Below, piece after piece: positions 8,846 to 16,185 of a stretch of 38,354 nucleotides of DNA. The notes beneath the pieces are model-generated. The model saw only the letters and a program-made list of their open reading frames with translations. It had not been told where the DNA came from and ran no database searches. The stretch's first letter is position 1. Each line of letters starts with the position of its first letter. The DNA is from Coriobacteriia bacterium (GTDB lineage Bacteria > Actinomycetota > Coriobacteriia > Coriobacteriales > Eggerthellaceae), in assembly GCA_030523425.1 (NCBI GenBank), contig JAUNIP010000013.1, positions 1 through 38,354 of the forward strand. Direction: 5' to 3'. The position numbers and the translations under genes are program-made.

Positions 8846-10951
8846 TTATTCGCCTGCGGGCAAAAACGCCCGCGCATTGGCGGCCGAAAGGGCCACCGTG
8901 GAGGCATTGTGCAAAAGCGAAGATGTCTGGGGCGTAATAGTCCCGGAAATCCCCAAGGCCAACAGCACGGAATTGATTGCTACCGCCGTGCGATACCCCC
9001 TGCTCATACGCTTGTTCAGCACCATGCTCAGGTGCCTTAGGTCAACCAAGGCCTCCAAGCTGTCCGAAACCAAGGAAATATCCGCAGCTTCGCGCGCCAC
9101 CGCGCTGCCGCCGCTCATAGCGATGCTCACGTGCGCTGCAGAAAGCGCGGGCGTGTCGTTCACGCCATCGCCCACCATGGCCACCTTGTAGCCTTCCTCC
9201 TGCAGCTGATGCACCAGCGCATGCTTGTCTTCGGGCAACAAATCGGCCTTGAAGTCTTCTATGCCGGCCTTTTCAGCCACCAGCTTGGCAGTGCGTTCGT
9301 TGTCGCCGGTCAGCATGATCACCCGCTTGAAGCCGGCTTCTTTCAGCTGGGCAACCACACGCGCAACGTTAGGCTTCAAGGGGTCTTCGATGTAGATAAC
9401 ACCTTCAAGCACGCCGTCAACCGCCAAGAACAACGGCGAAGCGCCACCGGCCTTTTCATGGATGCGCTCAAGCTCTAGCGCGTCTAAGGGCACGTGCTCG
9501 TCTTCCAACACGAAATGCTCGCTGCCTATGACGGCACGCCGACCATGGATGGTGGTGGCAATGCCGTGGGCCACGATGTATTCCACTTCGGCGTGTTCTT
9601 CGCGATGGGCAAGCTGCAGCTCTAAGGCCTTGTTCACCACCGCGCGCGCCACCGGATGCGGGAAATGCTCTTCCAGACAGGCGGCAAAGCGCAGCACTTC
9701 GCGTTCATTGTGCCCATTGTAAGCATCCACCCCGCACACGCCGGGCTCGGCAGCCGTCAACGTTCCGGTCTTGTCGAACACAATGCAGTCGGCCGTGGCC
9801 ATGGCGTCGAAAAAGCGCGACCCCTTCACCACGAACCCACGCTTGGCGCTTTCGCGCTGAGCGGCCATGACAGCGATGGAACCTGAAAGCTTCAGCGCGC
9901 ACGAATAGTCCACCATCAGCGCAGCGGCGGTCTTGGTGAAGTTGCGTGTGGTAAGCGCCACTATGCCGGCTAACAAGAAATTCCACGGCACCAACTTGTC
10001 CGCCGCACTTTCAATGCGCTTTTGGCTGGCGGATTTCATGGCTTCAGCCTGCTCCACAATGTGAACGATAGATCGCACCTTGCTTTGCAGCGGGTCTCCC
10101 GTTATGCGGATGCGCACTTCGCCGTCTTCCACCACGGTGCCGGCATACACGCTGTCGCCTACCGTGCGCACCACGGCTAACGGTTCGCCGGTCAGCGAAC
10201 TTTGGTTCACCGCCGCGGTACCGCCTACCACTTCGCCGTCTACGGGAATGGAATCGCCCAAGCGGGACACAACCACATCGCCCAAAGCCAGTTCCGCAAT
10301 GGCCACTTCACGTTCTTCAAAGCCTTCCACCTTGCGCGCCTTGTTGGGAATGTCCATCAAGCTGCGTGCCAGGCTGCATTCGCTGCGCCGCTGCGTGTAG
10401 TGTTCCAGCGCAGCGCCCACGTTCAGCAGATACATGGAACTGCCCGCCGAAGTCCCGTCGCCTTGCAGGAAGCCCATGGCTATGGCGGCGCCGTCAAGCA
10501 CTGGCACATCAAGGCGTCCCGCACGCAGCGAAGCAAACGCCTCCTTCCAGAAAGGAAGGGCGTGGCGCAGACGCAGCGCCATCTTCACCGGCTGGGGCAA
10601 AAACGCACGTCTCAGGTAATGAAGCAGCGCCATGTTCGCAAGCTTGGTGAACAAATGCCGCGGCTTGGGGGCCATCATCAGCGAATCGGTGGGTTCCCAC
10701 GTTTCAACCTGGTCATACGTCAGCTGTCCCAGGCGCGAAAGCACTTCGTTGCGTGCCGCCGCTTGGGCCTGGGCGCTTTCCGCTTCGTAGGTTATAGCCA
10801 AGCTGCCGGCTTTCGGGTACGCCACGCATTTCGTGACGCAGGGCACACCCAAAAACAGCTCCTCTAAGGCCACGGCATGGCGCTCCGGAATGGTGCCATG
10901 CAAGCTAACCCGCAAGCGCCCCGGAATGGAATGCTGGATGGTGTAGCGCAT
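8846..10951 (-). CDS. Heavy-metal-translocating P1B-type ATPase
   Basis: 701 residues. The N-terminal 75 residues look like an HMA-type fold (IPGRLRVSL) but have no CxxC metal site. The actuator loop carries SSLTGEP at 251-257, the phosphorylation motif is DKTGTLT with Asp393, and the hinge is GDGVNDTPALS at 594. The transmembrane metal motif is YSCALK with Cys351, in place of the CPC or CPH of copper and zinc pumps, so the transported metal is open; manganese or another divalent ion is possible. TM segments before the actuator are only weakly hydrophobic. It follows the DUF6110-like gene by 8 bases and must share its promoter with the tandem operators. Direction of transport is presumably export. 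Confidence 0.88.
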   Translation of the reverse strand: MRYTIQHSIPGRLRVSLHGTIPERHAVALEELFLGVPCVTKCVAYPKAGSLAITYEAESAQAQAAARNEVLSRLGQLTYDQVETWEPTDSLMMAPKPRHLFTKLANMALLHYLRRAFLPQPVKMALRLRHALPFWKEAFASLRAGRLDVPVLDGAAIAMGFLQGDGTSAGSSMYLLNVGAALEHYTQRRSECSLARSLMDIPNKARKVEGFEEREVAIAELALGDVVVSRLGDSIPVDGEVVGGTAAVNQSSLTGEPLAVVRTVGDSVYAGTVVEDGEVRIRITGDPLQSKVRSIVHIVEQAEAMKSASQKRIESAADKLVPWNFLLAGIVALTTRNFTKTAAALMVDYSCALKLSGSIAVMAAQRESAKRGFVVKGSRFFDAMATADCIVFDKTGTLTAAEPGVCGVDAYNGHNEREVLRFAACLEEHFPHPVARAVVNKALELQLAHREEHAEVEYIVAHGIATTIHGRRAVIGSEHFVLEDEHVPLDALELERIHEKAGGASPLFLAVDGVLEGVIYIEDPLKPNVARVVAQLKEAGFKRVIMLTGDNERTAKLVAEKAGIEDFKADLLPEDKHALVHQLQEEGYKVAMVGDGVNDTPALSAAHVSIAMSGGSAVAREAADISLVSDSLEALVDLRHLSMVLNKRMSRGYRTAVAINSVLLALGISGTITPQTSSLLHNASTVALSAANARAFLPAGE

Positions 10952-10959
10952 AGGAAAAC

Positions 10960-11268
10960 CTATTCGGCCGAAGCAGCAGCCTTCTTGGTGGTGCGCTTAG
11001 CAGCTGGTTTCTTCGCCGGCTTGGATTCAGGCTGAGTCTGAATTTCCACGTACTCTTCAGCATCGGCATTCTTTTGATATTCTGCCTCCGCCATAATGTC
11101 GTCGAATTCGGCCTTGGCTTCGTCTACCAGCCCTTCGCAGCACTCCTTCACCTTCATGCCTTGGACCATGCCCGCTACGGCTATGTTCTTAGCGGCCTGC
11201 GAAGTAACCGCCTTCATGCCAACGGTGCCGGCCAAAAAGCCAATACCAACAAAAATCGCAGGATTCAT
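10960..11268 (-). CDS. DUF6110-like small membrane protein, partner of the ATPase
   Basis: 102 residues from the ATG at 11268, which has a purine-rich AAAGGAAAGAGGTGGGG site just upstream. The N terminus has one hydrophobic segment (NPAIFVGIGFLAGTVGMKAV), then a short helical region with Cys-Cys in VKECCEGLVDEAK, and an acidic then Lys/Ala-rich tail (KPAKKPAAKR). This matches the small DUF6110-type proteins that sit before P1B ATPases in several anaerobes; their function is not known. It is the first gene of the metal-export operon and lies directly behind the operator-bearing promoter. A role in metal delivery or pump assembly is a guess. Confidence 0.65.
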   Translation of the reverse strand: MNPAIFVGIGFLAGTVGMKAVTSQAAKNIAVAGMVQGMKVKECCEGLVDEAKAEFDDIMAEAEYQKNADAEEYVEIQTQPESKPAKKPAAKRTTKKAAASAE

Positions 11269-11301
11269 ACCCCACCTCTTTCCTTTGTGGACAGATACCA
11301 T

Positions 11302-11353
11302 AAAAGTAATCTTACACTAACTTTTCTAAAAAAGTAATCTGCTTCTAACTTTT
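11302..11353 (-). promoter_or_regulatory. Promoter with two tandem palindromic operators
   Basis: Two copies of AAAAGTAATCT-N4-CTAACTTTT (plus-strand reading) at 11302-11325 and 11330-11353, 28 bases apart. Each is an imperfect palindrome with AAAAGTwA arms. On the minus strand a -35-like TTACTT and a -10-like TAAGAT with a 17-base spacer lie within the repeats, so a bound repressor would cover the promoter of the DUF6110-ATPase operon. No regulator gene is adjacent. Confidence 0.6.
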
Positions 11354-11462
11354 TCAGTGAAGGGGGCCTGTTCCGGCAAAATGCGCTTCAGGCCAACCGT
11401 TTCGTACCGCGCGCGGTATCATTGGATTGTCATTTTTGGCCGCACCGCAGAACGGAAAACCC

Positions 11463-11765
11463 ATGCCTGCTATTACGCTCAGCCAGCCACTGCAAGCCTA
11501 CCTGACCCGCAAGAAATGCACCTGCGTGGTGATTGACCTGGCCGAATGCAAAACCTGCGGGGGCGCGGTGGCCGAAGTGTTCGCCCGTGCCGCAAAGCCC
11601 GCAGAAGCAGCACGCCTGAAGGAGAAGGGTTGCCGCACCCTGCCAGCAGGCACCTGCGAAGTGACGTTGGCCAACCCCTACCTGAAAGTGGCCGACGAAG
11701 TATCCTTAGGCCTGCGCCATTTCCTGGGCATTGCCGACATAACCGTGGAAGGCATCACGTTCTGA
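11463..11765 (+). CDS. Small cysteine-rich protein of unknown function
   Basis: 100 residues from the ATG at 11463 (GGAAAA 7 bases upstream); an upstream TTG reading adds 12 unconvincing residues. Cysteines are grouped as KKCTCVVIDLAECKTCGG near residues 19-33, with two more at GCR and GTCE. The layout (N-terminal beta strand, Cys pair followed by GG, and a C-terminal strand VEGITF) resembles small HesB-like or CC/selenocysteine-motif proteins, but the match is too weak to name. It is divergent from the metal ATPase operon and could be metal- or redox-related. No standard signal peptide is seen. Confidence 0.55.
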   Translation: MPAITLSQPLQAYLTRKKCTCVVIDLAECKTCGGAVAEVFARAAKPAEAARLKEKGCRTLPAGTCEVTLANPYLKVADEVSLGLRHFLGIADITVEGITF

Positions 11766-11798
11766 TTGGGGCATACGCGATGGGGGCGGTTCATACTC

Positions 11799-11851
11799 CG
11801 GGCTAGATTTCTCCACTCCGCGTCCTGCGGACGCTCCGGTCGAAATGACAC
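11799..11851. repeat. 53-bp dispersed repeat, copy A
   Basis: Shares its outer parts with 24587-24639: CGGGCTAGA-yy-TCTCCACTC on the left and CTCCGGTCG-r-AA-y-GACAC on the right. The centre is a hairpin, here CGTCC-TGC-GGACG, whose stem sequence differs between the copies. Lies between converging genes. Confidence 0.6.
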
Positions 11852-11858
11852 GGGCGCC

Positions 11859-13283
11859 CTACTTCCACAAGCGCACTTCGGGTTCCAGGCGCACGCCTTC
11901 CATGGCGAACACGCGGTCTTGCACGTCGGTTATAAGCTGCAGCACGTCTGCCGCGGTGGCGCCGCCGGCGTTCACTACGAAGCCCGTGTGCTTTTCGGAC
12001 ACTTGGGCGCCCCCAACGCGATACCCGCGCAAGCCTGCGTCCTGAATCAGCTTCCCGGCGAAGTAGCCTTCGGGACGCTTGAAGGTGGAACCCGCGGAAG
12101 GCATTTCCAGCGGCTGTTTGCTTTCGCGCCGTTGCCGCAGGTCATCCATACGAAGCTGGATGGCGGCCGGGTCGTCCGCGTGCAGGGAAAGCACGGCGCC
12201 TAGCACCACGTAGCCTTCGTCCATCATCATGGAATGCCGGTATCCCCAGTCCGCTTGCTCAGCGGAAACCTCAACCACTTCCCCGTCGGGCCGCAGGCAC
12301 GTCACCGAAACGCACACGCCCTTGAATTCGCCGTCGTAGGCACCGGCGTTCATGATGGCCGCACCCCCCACCGTGCCGGGGATGCCGCTAGCAAACTCAT
12401 AGCCCGCCAGCCCCGCCGCCTGGGCCGCGCGAGCCACGGCTTCGTTGCTGGCACCAGCTTGGGCCCGCACGCTGGTGCCGTCCACTTCCACAGCGGCAAA
12501 GTTTTCGGCCAGCTTAATGACCATGCCTTCCAGCCCTGCATCGGCCACCAGCACGTTCGATCCCAGCCCGATCACCCGCACGGGAACGCTGGCTGCCTGC
12601 GCGGCCAAAAACGCCGCCCGCACCTGCTCAACCGTGCGCGGCGTGACCAACAGCTGCACCGGCCCGCCAATTTTGAACGTGGTATGCGCGCTCATGGGTT
12701 CGTTCGCAAACACGTTTTCAGCGCCCAGCGCCTGCTCAAGCTGCGTTTGCAAAGCACTCACATCAGCCATGGTATCGTCCTTTCGTTTCACGGCGTAGCC
12801 ACGCCGCGCAAGTTCGCCTGCCAAGGTATCAACCAGCAGGGGCAGCTGCGCCGCGCATTCCGGCGTCAGCCCCACCGTGTATTCCACCGGCGAAGGGTTG
12901 CCCACCTGCATGCCTAAGCACAGCCCTTCGGCATCAAAACCCAAAAGCGCTGCCGCATCAAACAAGTTCGCCAACTTCAAGTCATGCAGCGACGTCATCA
13001 GCGCGTTGCGCTCAACGTCGTCTGGCGCAAAGCGAAACACCGTGCCCGGCGCTGCACCCGTGCCATCCACAGCATCTACCGTCATCAGAAAGTCGTAGGT
13101 GCCCACATGCGTCACCATGTCCATGGTCATGCATCCCACGTCGAACACATCCACGCACGGGGGCACCTCATAGCGCGCCGAGAAATCCTCCAACGCCGCT
13201 TGACCGATGCCGTCGTCAAGCATCAAGGCATTCCCTACGAAAAAAACGGCCGCACGGCCGTTTCCAGAAGACGGGCTTTCCAC
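11859..13283 (-). CDS. murB: Hydrogenase maturation protease joined in frame to MurB
   Basis: A single open frame of 474 residues from the GTG at 13283. Residues 1-171 are a HyaD/HycI-type [NiFe]-hydrogenase maturation endopeptidase: FFVGNALMLDDGIG, MTVDAVDGTG and SLHDLKL hold the conserved nickel-sensing Asp, Asp and His. Residues 172-474 are a complete 303-residue MurB (UDP-N-acetylenolpyruvoylglucosamine reductase): FKIGG, GLGSNVL, SGIPGTVGGA, catalytic Ser in PSAGSTFKRP and Glu in LEPEVRLW. No stop separates them. The MurB ATG at 12770 has AAAGGA seven bases upstream inside the protease codons, so MurB alone may also be made. Follows the 154-residue membrane protein by 8 bases in the hydrogenase operon. 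Both domain calls are firm; whether the fused protein persists is unknown. Confidence 0.9.
   Translation of the reverse strand: MESPSSGNGRAAVFFVGNALMLDDGIGQAALEDFSARYEVPPCVDVFDVGCMTMDMVTHVGTYDFLMTVDAVDGTGAAPGTVFRFAPDDVERNALMTSLHDLKLANLFDAAALLGFDAEGLCLGMQVGNPSPVEYTVGLTPECAAQLPLLVDTLAGELARRGYAVKRKDDTMADVSALQTQLEQALGAENVFANEPMSAHTTFKIGGPVQLLVTPRTVEQVRAAFLAAQAASVPVRVIGLGSNVLVADAGLEGMVIKLAENFAAVEVDGTSVRAQAGASNEAVARAAQAAGLAGYEFASGIPGTVGGAAIMNAGAYDGEFKGVCVSVTCLRPDGEVVEVSAEQADWGYRHSMMMDEGYVVLGAVLSLHADDPAAIQLRMDDLRQRRESKQPLEMPSAGSTFKRPEGYFAGKLIQDAGLRGYRVGGAQVSEKHTGFVVNAGGATAADVLQLITDVQDRVFAMEGVRLEPEVRLWK
12768..12784 (-). promoter_or_regulatory. Internal ribosome binding site and start of MurB
   Basis: On the minus strand AAAGGA is followed by CGATACC and ATG (12770-12768). 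The ATG opens MADVSALQTQLEQALG, a normal MurB N terminus of 303 residues, while the reading frame from the protease continues through it without a stop. This would allow free MurB in addition to the joined product. Confidence 0.65.
13240..13263 (-). terminator. Intrinsic-terminator-like hairpin inside the first protease codons
   Basis: On the minus strand AAACGGCCG-TG-CGGCCGTTT is followed by more T, giving a run of seven T. It has the form of a Rho-independent terminator yet lies about 20 bases after the GTG start of the protease-MurB frame. It could end most transcripts of the upstream hydrogenase genes, or act as an attenuator controlled by translation. Confidence 0.6.
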
Positions 13284-13291
13284 ACAACTCC

Positions 13292-13756
13292 CTATCCTAC
13301 AGGTACGGTTGATCTGATGCACAGGTTATACCATGTTGCCGCCGCAATCATAATCACACCCAAAATAACCATGCCCACCGCCCAAAAACGCTCGGTGCGC
13401 AAATACCGTTCACGCGCAATGCCGCGCGCGGCCGCCCGGTGCGCCGAACGGGGCGAACTTATGCGCGCGTACACAAACGTGACCGCCGTAAGCACCAGCC
13501 CGCACACCACCGCTAACACCACGCTGAGCACCGAAGGCGCGCTGTAGGCCGCATAAAACAGGTTGTCGCAGAACAGCCACGCAGGGTAAAACAGCACACA
13601 AATCCAGTCACCGTGCGCCACGCCCCAAATGGGAGGCATAAACAGCGCCCCCACATTCAAAAAGGGCACGCCGCGCAGAAACGCTTCCTCTTGGCGGATG
13701 TCTTCGTCAGACAGTCCGCAGGAAGCAGATTCCGCAGCAGCGCGCCCTTCAGTCAA
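13292..13756 (-). CDS. Small membrane protein in the hydrogenase operon, unknown function
   Basis: 154 residues from a TTG start at 13756, preceded by AAGGG seven bases upstream. The N terminus is soluble and acidic, then GVPFLNVGALFMPPIWGVAHGD, a motif seen in small proteins of anaerobic actinobacteria of unknown role. Three hydrophobic segments follow, at about 48-68, 76-98 and 125-147, separated by a basic loop (SSPRSAHRAAARGIARERY). It sits between hyaC and the maturation protease, with short spacings, so it is in the operon. It does not resemble HyaE or HyaF. Confidence 0.7.
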   Translation of the reverse strand: MTEGRAAAESASCGLSDEDIRQEEAFLRGVPFLNVGALFMPPIWGVAHGDWICVLFYPAWLFCDNLFYAAYSAPSVLSVVLAVVCGLVLTAVTFVYARISSPRSAHRAAARGIARERYLRTERFWAVGMVILGVIMIAAATWYNLCIRSTVPVG

Positions 13757-13773
13757 CAGCTAACCCTTAAAGC

Positions 13774-14520
13774 CTACGCCACAGCCTCTTCGGCAGCCTC
13801 GGCCTGGGCAGCCGGCTCAGCAGCAGCCTCTTCGCCGTGGCCCATCAGGTCTTCGCCGTCAATCACGTGCTTCTTGGGATCGTAGGTCAGGCCACCGTGT
13901 TCCTTGCGGAACAGCATCAGCTTGGTGGGCTCAAAGCCTTCCACATTCGCCAGGTACAGGTGAATGAAGCAGAAGATGATGAACACGAACATCAAGAAGA
14001 AGTGGATGATGCGCATAGACATGGGACCGCCCACCAGGTTCAGCAACGCCAGGCACAAACCCGTGTTGGCCAGCGGCGGCCACAGGCAGATGCCGGTGAA
14101 GAACATGATGATCAGCAGGAAGGGAATCAGCAGGTAGGAAATCTTTTGCGGAACGCCCAGCTTGCCGCCTAACGGATGGGTCTTGCGCAAGAACAGGTAA
14201 TACTTAACCCATTCCAGGGCCTGATGACGGTTGTCCTTCTGGGGCAGCCACATCTTGATGTCCACTTCTTGTTCGCGCGTGCCGCCGGTGGGGGCAGCCT
14301 TCACGAAGAAGGCCATGATAATGCGGACCACGCAGTTGATGAAGATGACGAAGCCGCAGAACACGTGGATGCCACGCGCCATGCTCATGAAGAAGGGGAA
14401 GAACGGGTAATGGATGCAAAAGCCCGTGAAGATGAGCAGGAACATGCATACCAGGTTGATCCAGTGGGTAATGACAAACGGCAGCGGATGCGCCTCACGA
14501 TAATGTGCTAAATGTGCCAT
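13774..14520 (-). CDS. hyaC: [NiFe]-hydrogenase b-type cytochrome subunit
   Basis: 248 residues with four hydrophobic helices at about 18-40, 50-75, 128-150 and 168-192. Histidines likely to bind two hemes are in ITHWINL, GIHVFCG, RIIHFFL and CFIHLYLANVEG. Such subunits pass electrons from the hydrogenase small subunit to menaquinone in the cell membrane. The C terminus is an acidic Ala/Glu tail. The ATG follows the hyaB stop without gap. It confirms that the enzyme is a membrane-bound uptake hydrogenase. Confidence 0.92.
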   Translation of the reverse strand: MAHLAHYREAHPLPFVITHWINLVCMFLLIFTGFCIHYPFFPFFMSMARGIHVFCGFVIFINCVVRIIMAFFVKAAPTGGTREQEVDIKMWLPQKDNRHQALEWVKYYLFLRKTHPLGGKLGVPQKISYLLIPFLLIIMFFTGICLWPPLANTGLCLALLNLVGGPMSMRIIHFFLMFVFIIFCFIHLYLANVEGFEPTKLMLFRKEHGGLTYDPKKHVIDGEDLMGHGEEAAAEPAAQAEAAEEAVA

Positions 14521-16185
14521 TTACTTCACCCCCCAAGGGCTGGTGACGGTTTCGAAATGCTTGCCCGTCTTCGGCTCGGTCACATGCACGGCGCACGCGG
14601 TGCAGGGGTCGAAGCTGTGGACGGTGCGCAGGGCGTTGATGGGCTTGTCGATGGTTTCCACCGGGGTGCCAATGAGCGCTTGCTCTAGCGGGCCCTTTTC
14701 GCCCTTGTCGTTCTTGGGCGCCAAGTTCCACGTGGACGGGATGATAATCTGGTAGCCGTCTATCTGGCCGTTGGTCACCTTTTCGCTGTGATACAGAGCA
14801 CCGCGCGGGGCCTCCCAGAAGCCCGTGCCGGCGCCGGTGGTGGTCTTGGGGGTTTCGAAGTAAGCCGAATCGCCGCCCTTCACGGCTTCGATCAGCTCGT
14901 CGCACCACTGCTCCATCAGTTCGGCGATGTAGACGGTTTCCACCTGGCGGATGGCGGTGCGGCCAAGCGTGGACTGCGCCTGCGTCAGGGTCAGGCCGGT
15001 ATCGGCTAGCAGCTGGTCGACCATCTTCACGATGGTGGAGTTCTTGCGCTGGTAGGCGGCCAAAATGCGGGCCATGCTGCCAGCTTCGTAAGGCTTGCCG
15101 CCGTATGCCGGAGCCTTCACCCAGGTGTAGCGGTCGGTCACGTCGTAGCTAGTGAATTCGCCGTCAGTGATGAAGTAGGGGGACTGATAGGTTTCAGATC
15201 CCTTGTACCACGAACTGCCCACGTATTCGGTGATCATGCTTTCGTCCGGTTCGCTTAAGTTCAGAAGCTCGTCTAGCACGCCGGAAGGCATGTAGCGGTT
15301 GGCCATCTGCTTGGTGTAGTCGTTGTCGTAGGGCCACTGCGGACCTTCGAACACGCCCCAAGCAATGTAGCGGCCGCAGCCCTTGCCAAACTCAAGCGCA
15401 TCGGTGTAGAACGGGGCCAATGCCACCGTGTCCTGCAGCAAGGTGGCGTCGCACCATGCCTTCAGGTCCTTGATGAGCATCTTCAGGTCGTCAAGCTTTT
15501 GTTCGGTGGGAACAAACGCGGTGCCGCCGGGGATGAGCGTCATAACATGGGGCATCTTGCCGCCAAGCAGGCCAGCAATCTCGGAAGCCTTCGACTGCAT
15601 CTGCAGGCCTTCCAGGTAATGGGCGGTCAGCAGCAGGTCGGCTTCGGGGGTAAGCTTGTAGGCTTCGCCGCCATCGGCGTCAAACCAGTTGCCGCTGAAG
15701 ATGGATAGCTGGCCGTTGTCGGCGAACTTCTTCAGGCGCGCCTGCAGGGCCACAAAGTCGGTGTTCGTGGACGTGCCCGCCGCCTTTGCCAAGGCCAGGG
15801 CGCCATCGGGGTCGGCAGACAAGCCGTTGATGGGGTTCACGTAGTCAAGCGCAGCCAAGTTGTAGAACCACAAAATGTTGCTGTGCAAGAACTGGGCACC
15901 TTCCAACATGTTGCGAATGATGCGCGCGTTGTTGGGGATGGTGATGCCATAGGCCTTTTCAGCGGCAATGGAAGAAGCATGCGCATGGGAAACGGGGCAC
16001 ACGCCGCAGATGCGCTGCACAATGTGAGCGGCATCTTCAGGACGGCGCTTTTCCACCACGTGCTCCATGCCGCGGTAGCAGCCGCCGGAAACCCACGCGT
16101 CGGTTACCTTGCCGGCTTCCACTTCCATTTCAACGCGCAGATGGCCTTCGATGCGGGTGATCGGGTCAATAACGGAACGAGTCAT
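14521..16185 (-). CDS. hyaB: [NiFe]-hydrogenase large subunit
   Basis: 554 residues. The four cysteines that hold the NiFe site are Cys60 and Cys63 (RICGVCPVSH) and Cys528 and Cys531 (DPCTACAVH). After His534 there is a 20-residue C-terminal extension ending SPWGVK, which the maturation protease should remove once nickel is inserted, so the protein is of the processed type. The N terminus has the RIEGHLR motif. Its ATG overlaps the hyaA stop by one base (TAATG). Together with hyaA and hyaC it oxidises H2 outside the membrane. The sequence class looks like the group 1 uptake enzymes known from Coriobacteria. Confidence 0.96.
   Translation of the reverse strand: MTRSVIDPITRIEGHLRVEMEVEAGKVTDAWVSGGCYRGMEHVVEKRRPEDAAHIVQRICGVCPVSHAHASSIAAEKAYGITIPNNARIIRNMLEGAQFLHSNILWFYNLAALDYVNPINGLSADPDGALALAKAAGTSTNTDFVALQARLKKFADNGQLSIFSGNWFDADGGEAYKLTPEADLLLTAHYLEGLQMQSKASEIAGLLGGKMPHVMTLIPGGTAFVPTEQKLDDLKMLIKDLKAWCDATLLQDTVALAPFYTDALEFGKGCGRYIAWGVFEGPQWPYDNDYTKQMANRYMPSGVLDELLNLSEPDESMITEYVGSSWYKGSETYQSPYFITDGEFTSYDVTDRYTWVKAPAYGGKPYEAGSMARILAAYQRKNSTIVKMVDQLLADTGLTLTQAQSTLGRTAIRQVETVYIAELMEQWCDELIEAVKGGDSAYFETPKTTTGAGTGFWEAPRGALYHSEKVTNGQIDGYQIIIPSTWNLAPKNDKGEKGPLEQALIGTPVETIDKPINALRTVHSFDPCTACAVHVTEPKTGKHFETVTSPWGVK

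Noticed and set aside
11463-11765. Selenoprotein with an in-frame UGA
   Set aside because: No in-frame TGA occurs before the natural TGA stop and no SECIS-like hairpin was seen behind a Cys/Sec codon.
13292-13756. HyaE or HyaF-like hydrogenase chaperone
   Set aside because: HyaE is a soluble thioredoxin-like protein; this one has three membrane helices and no such motif.
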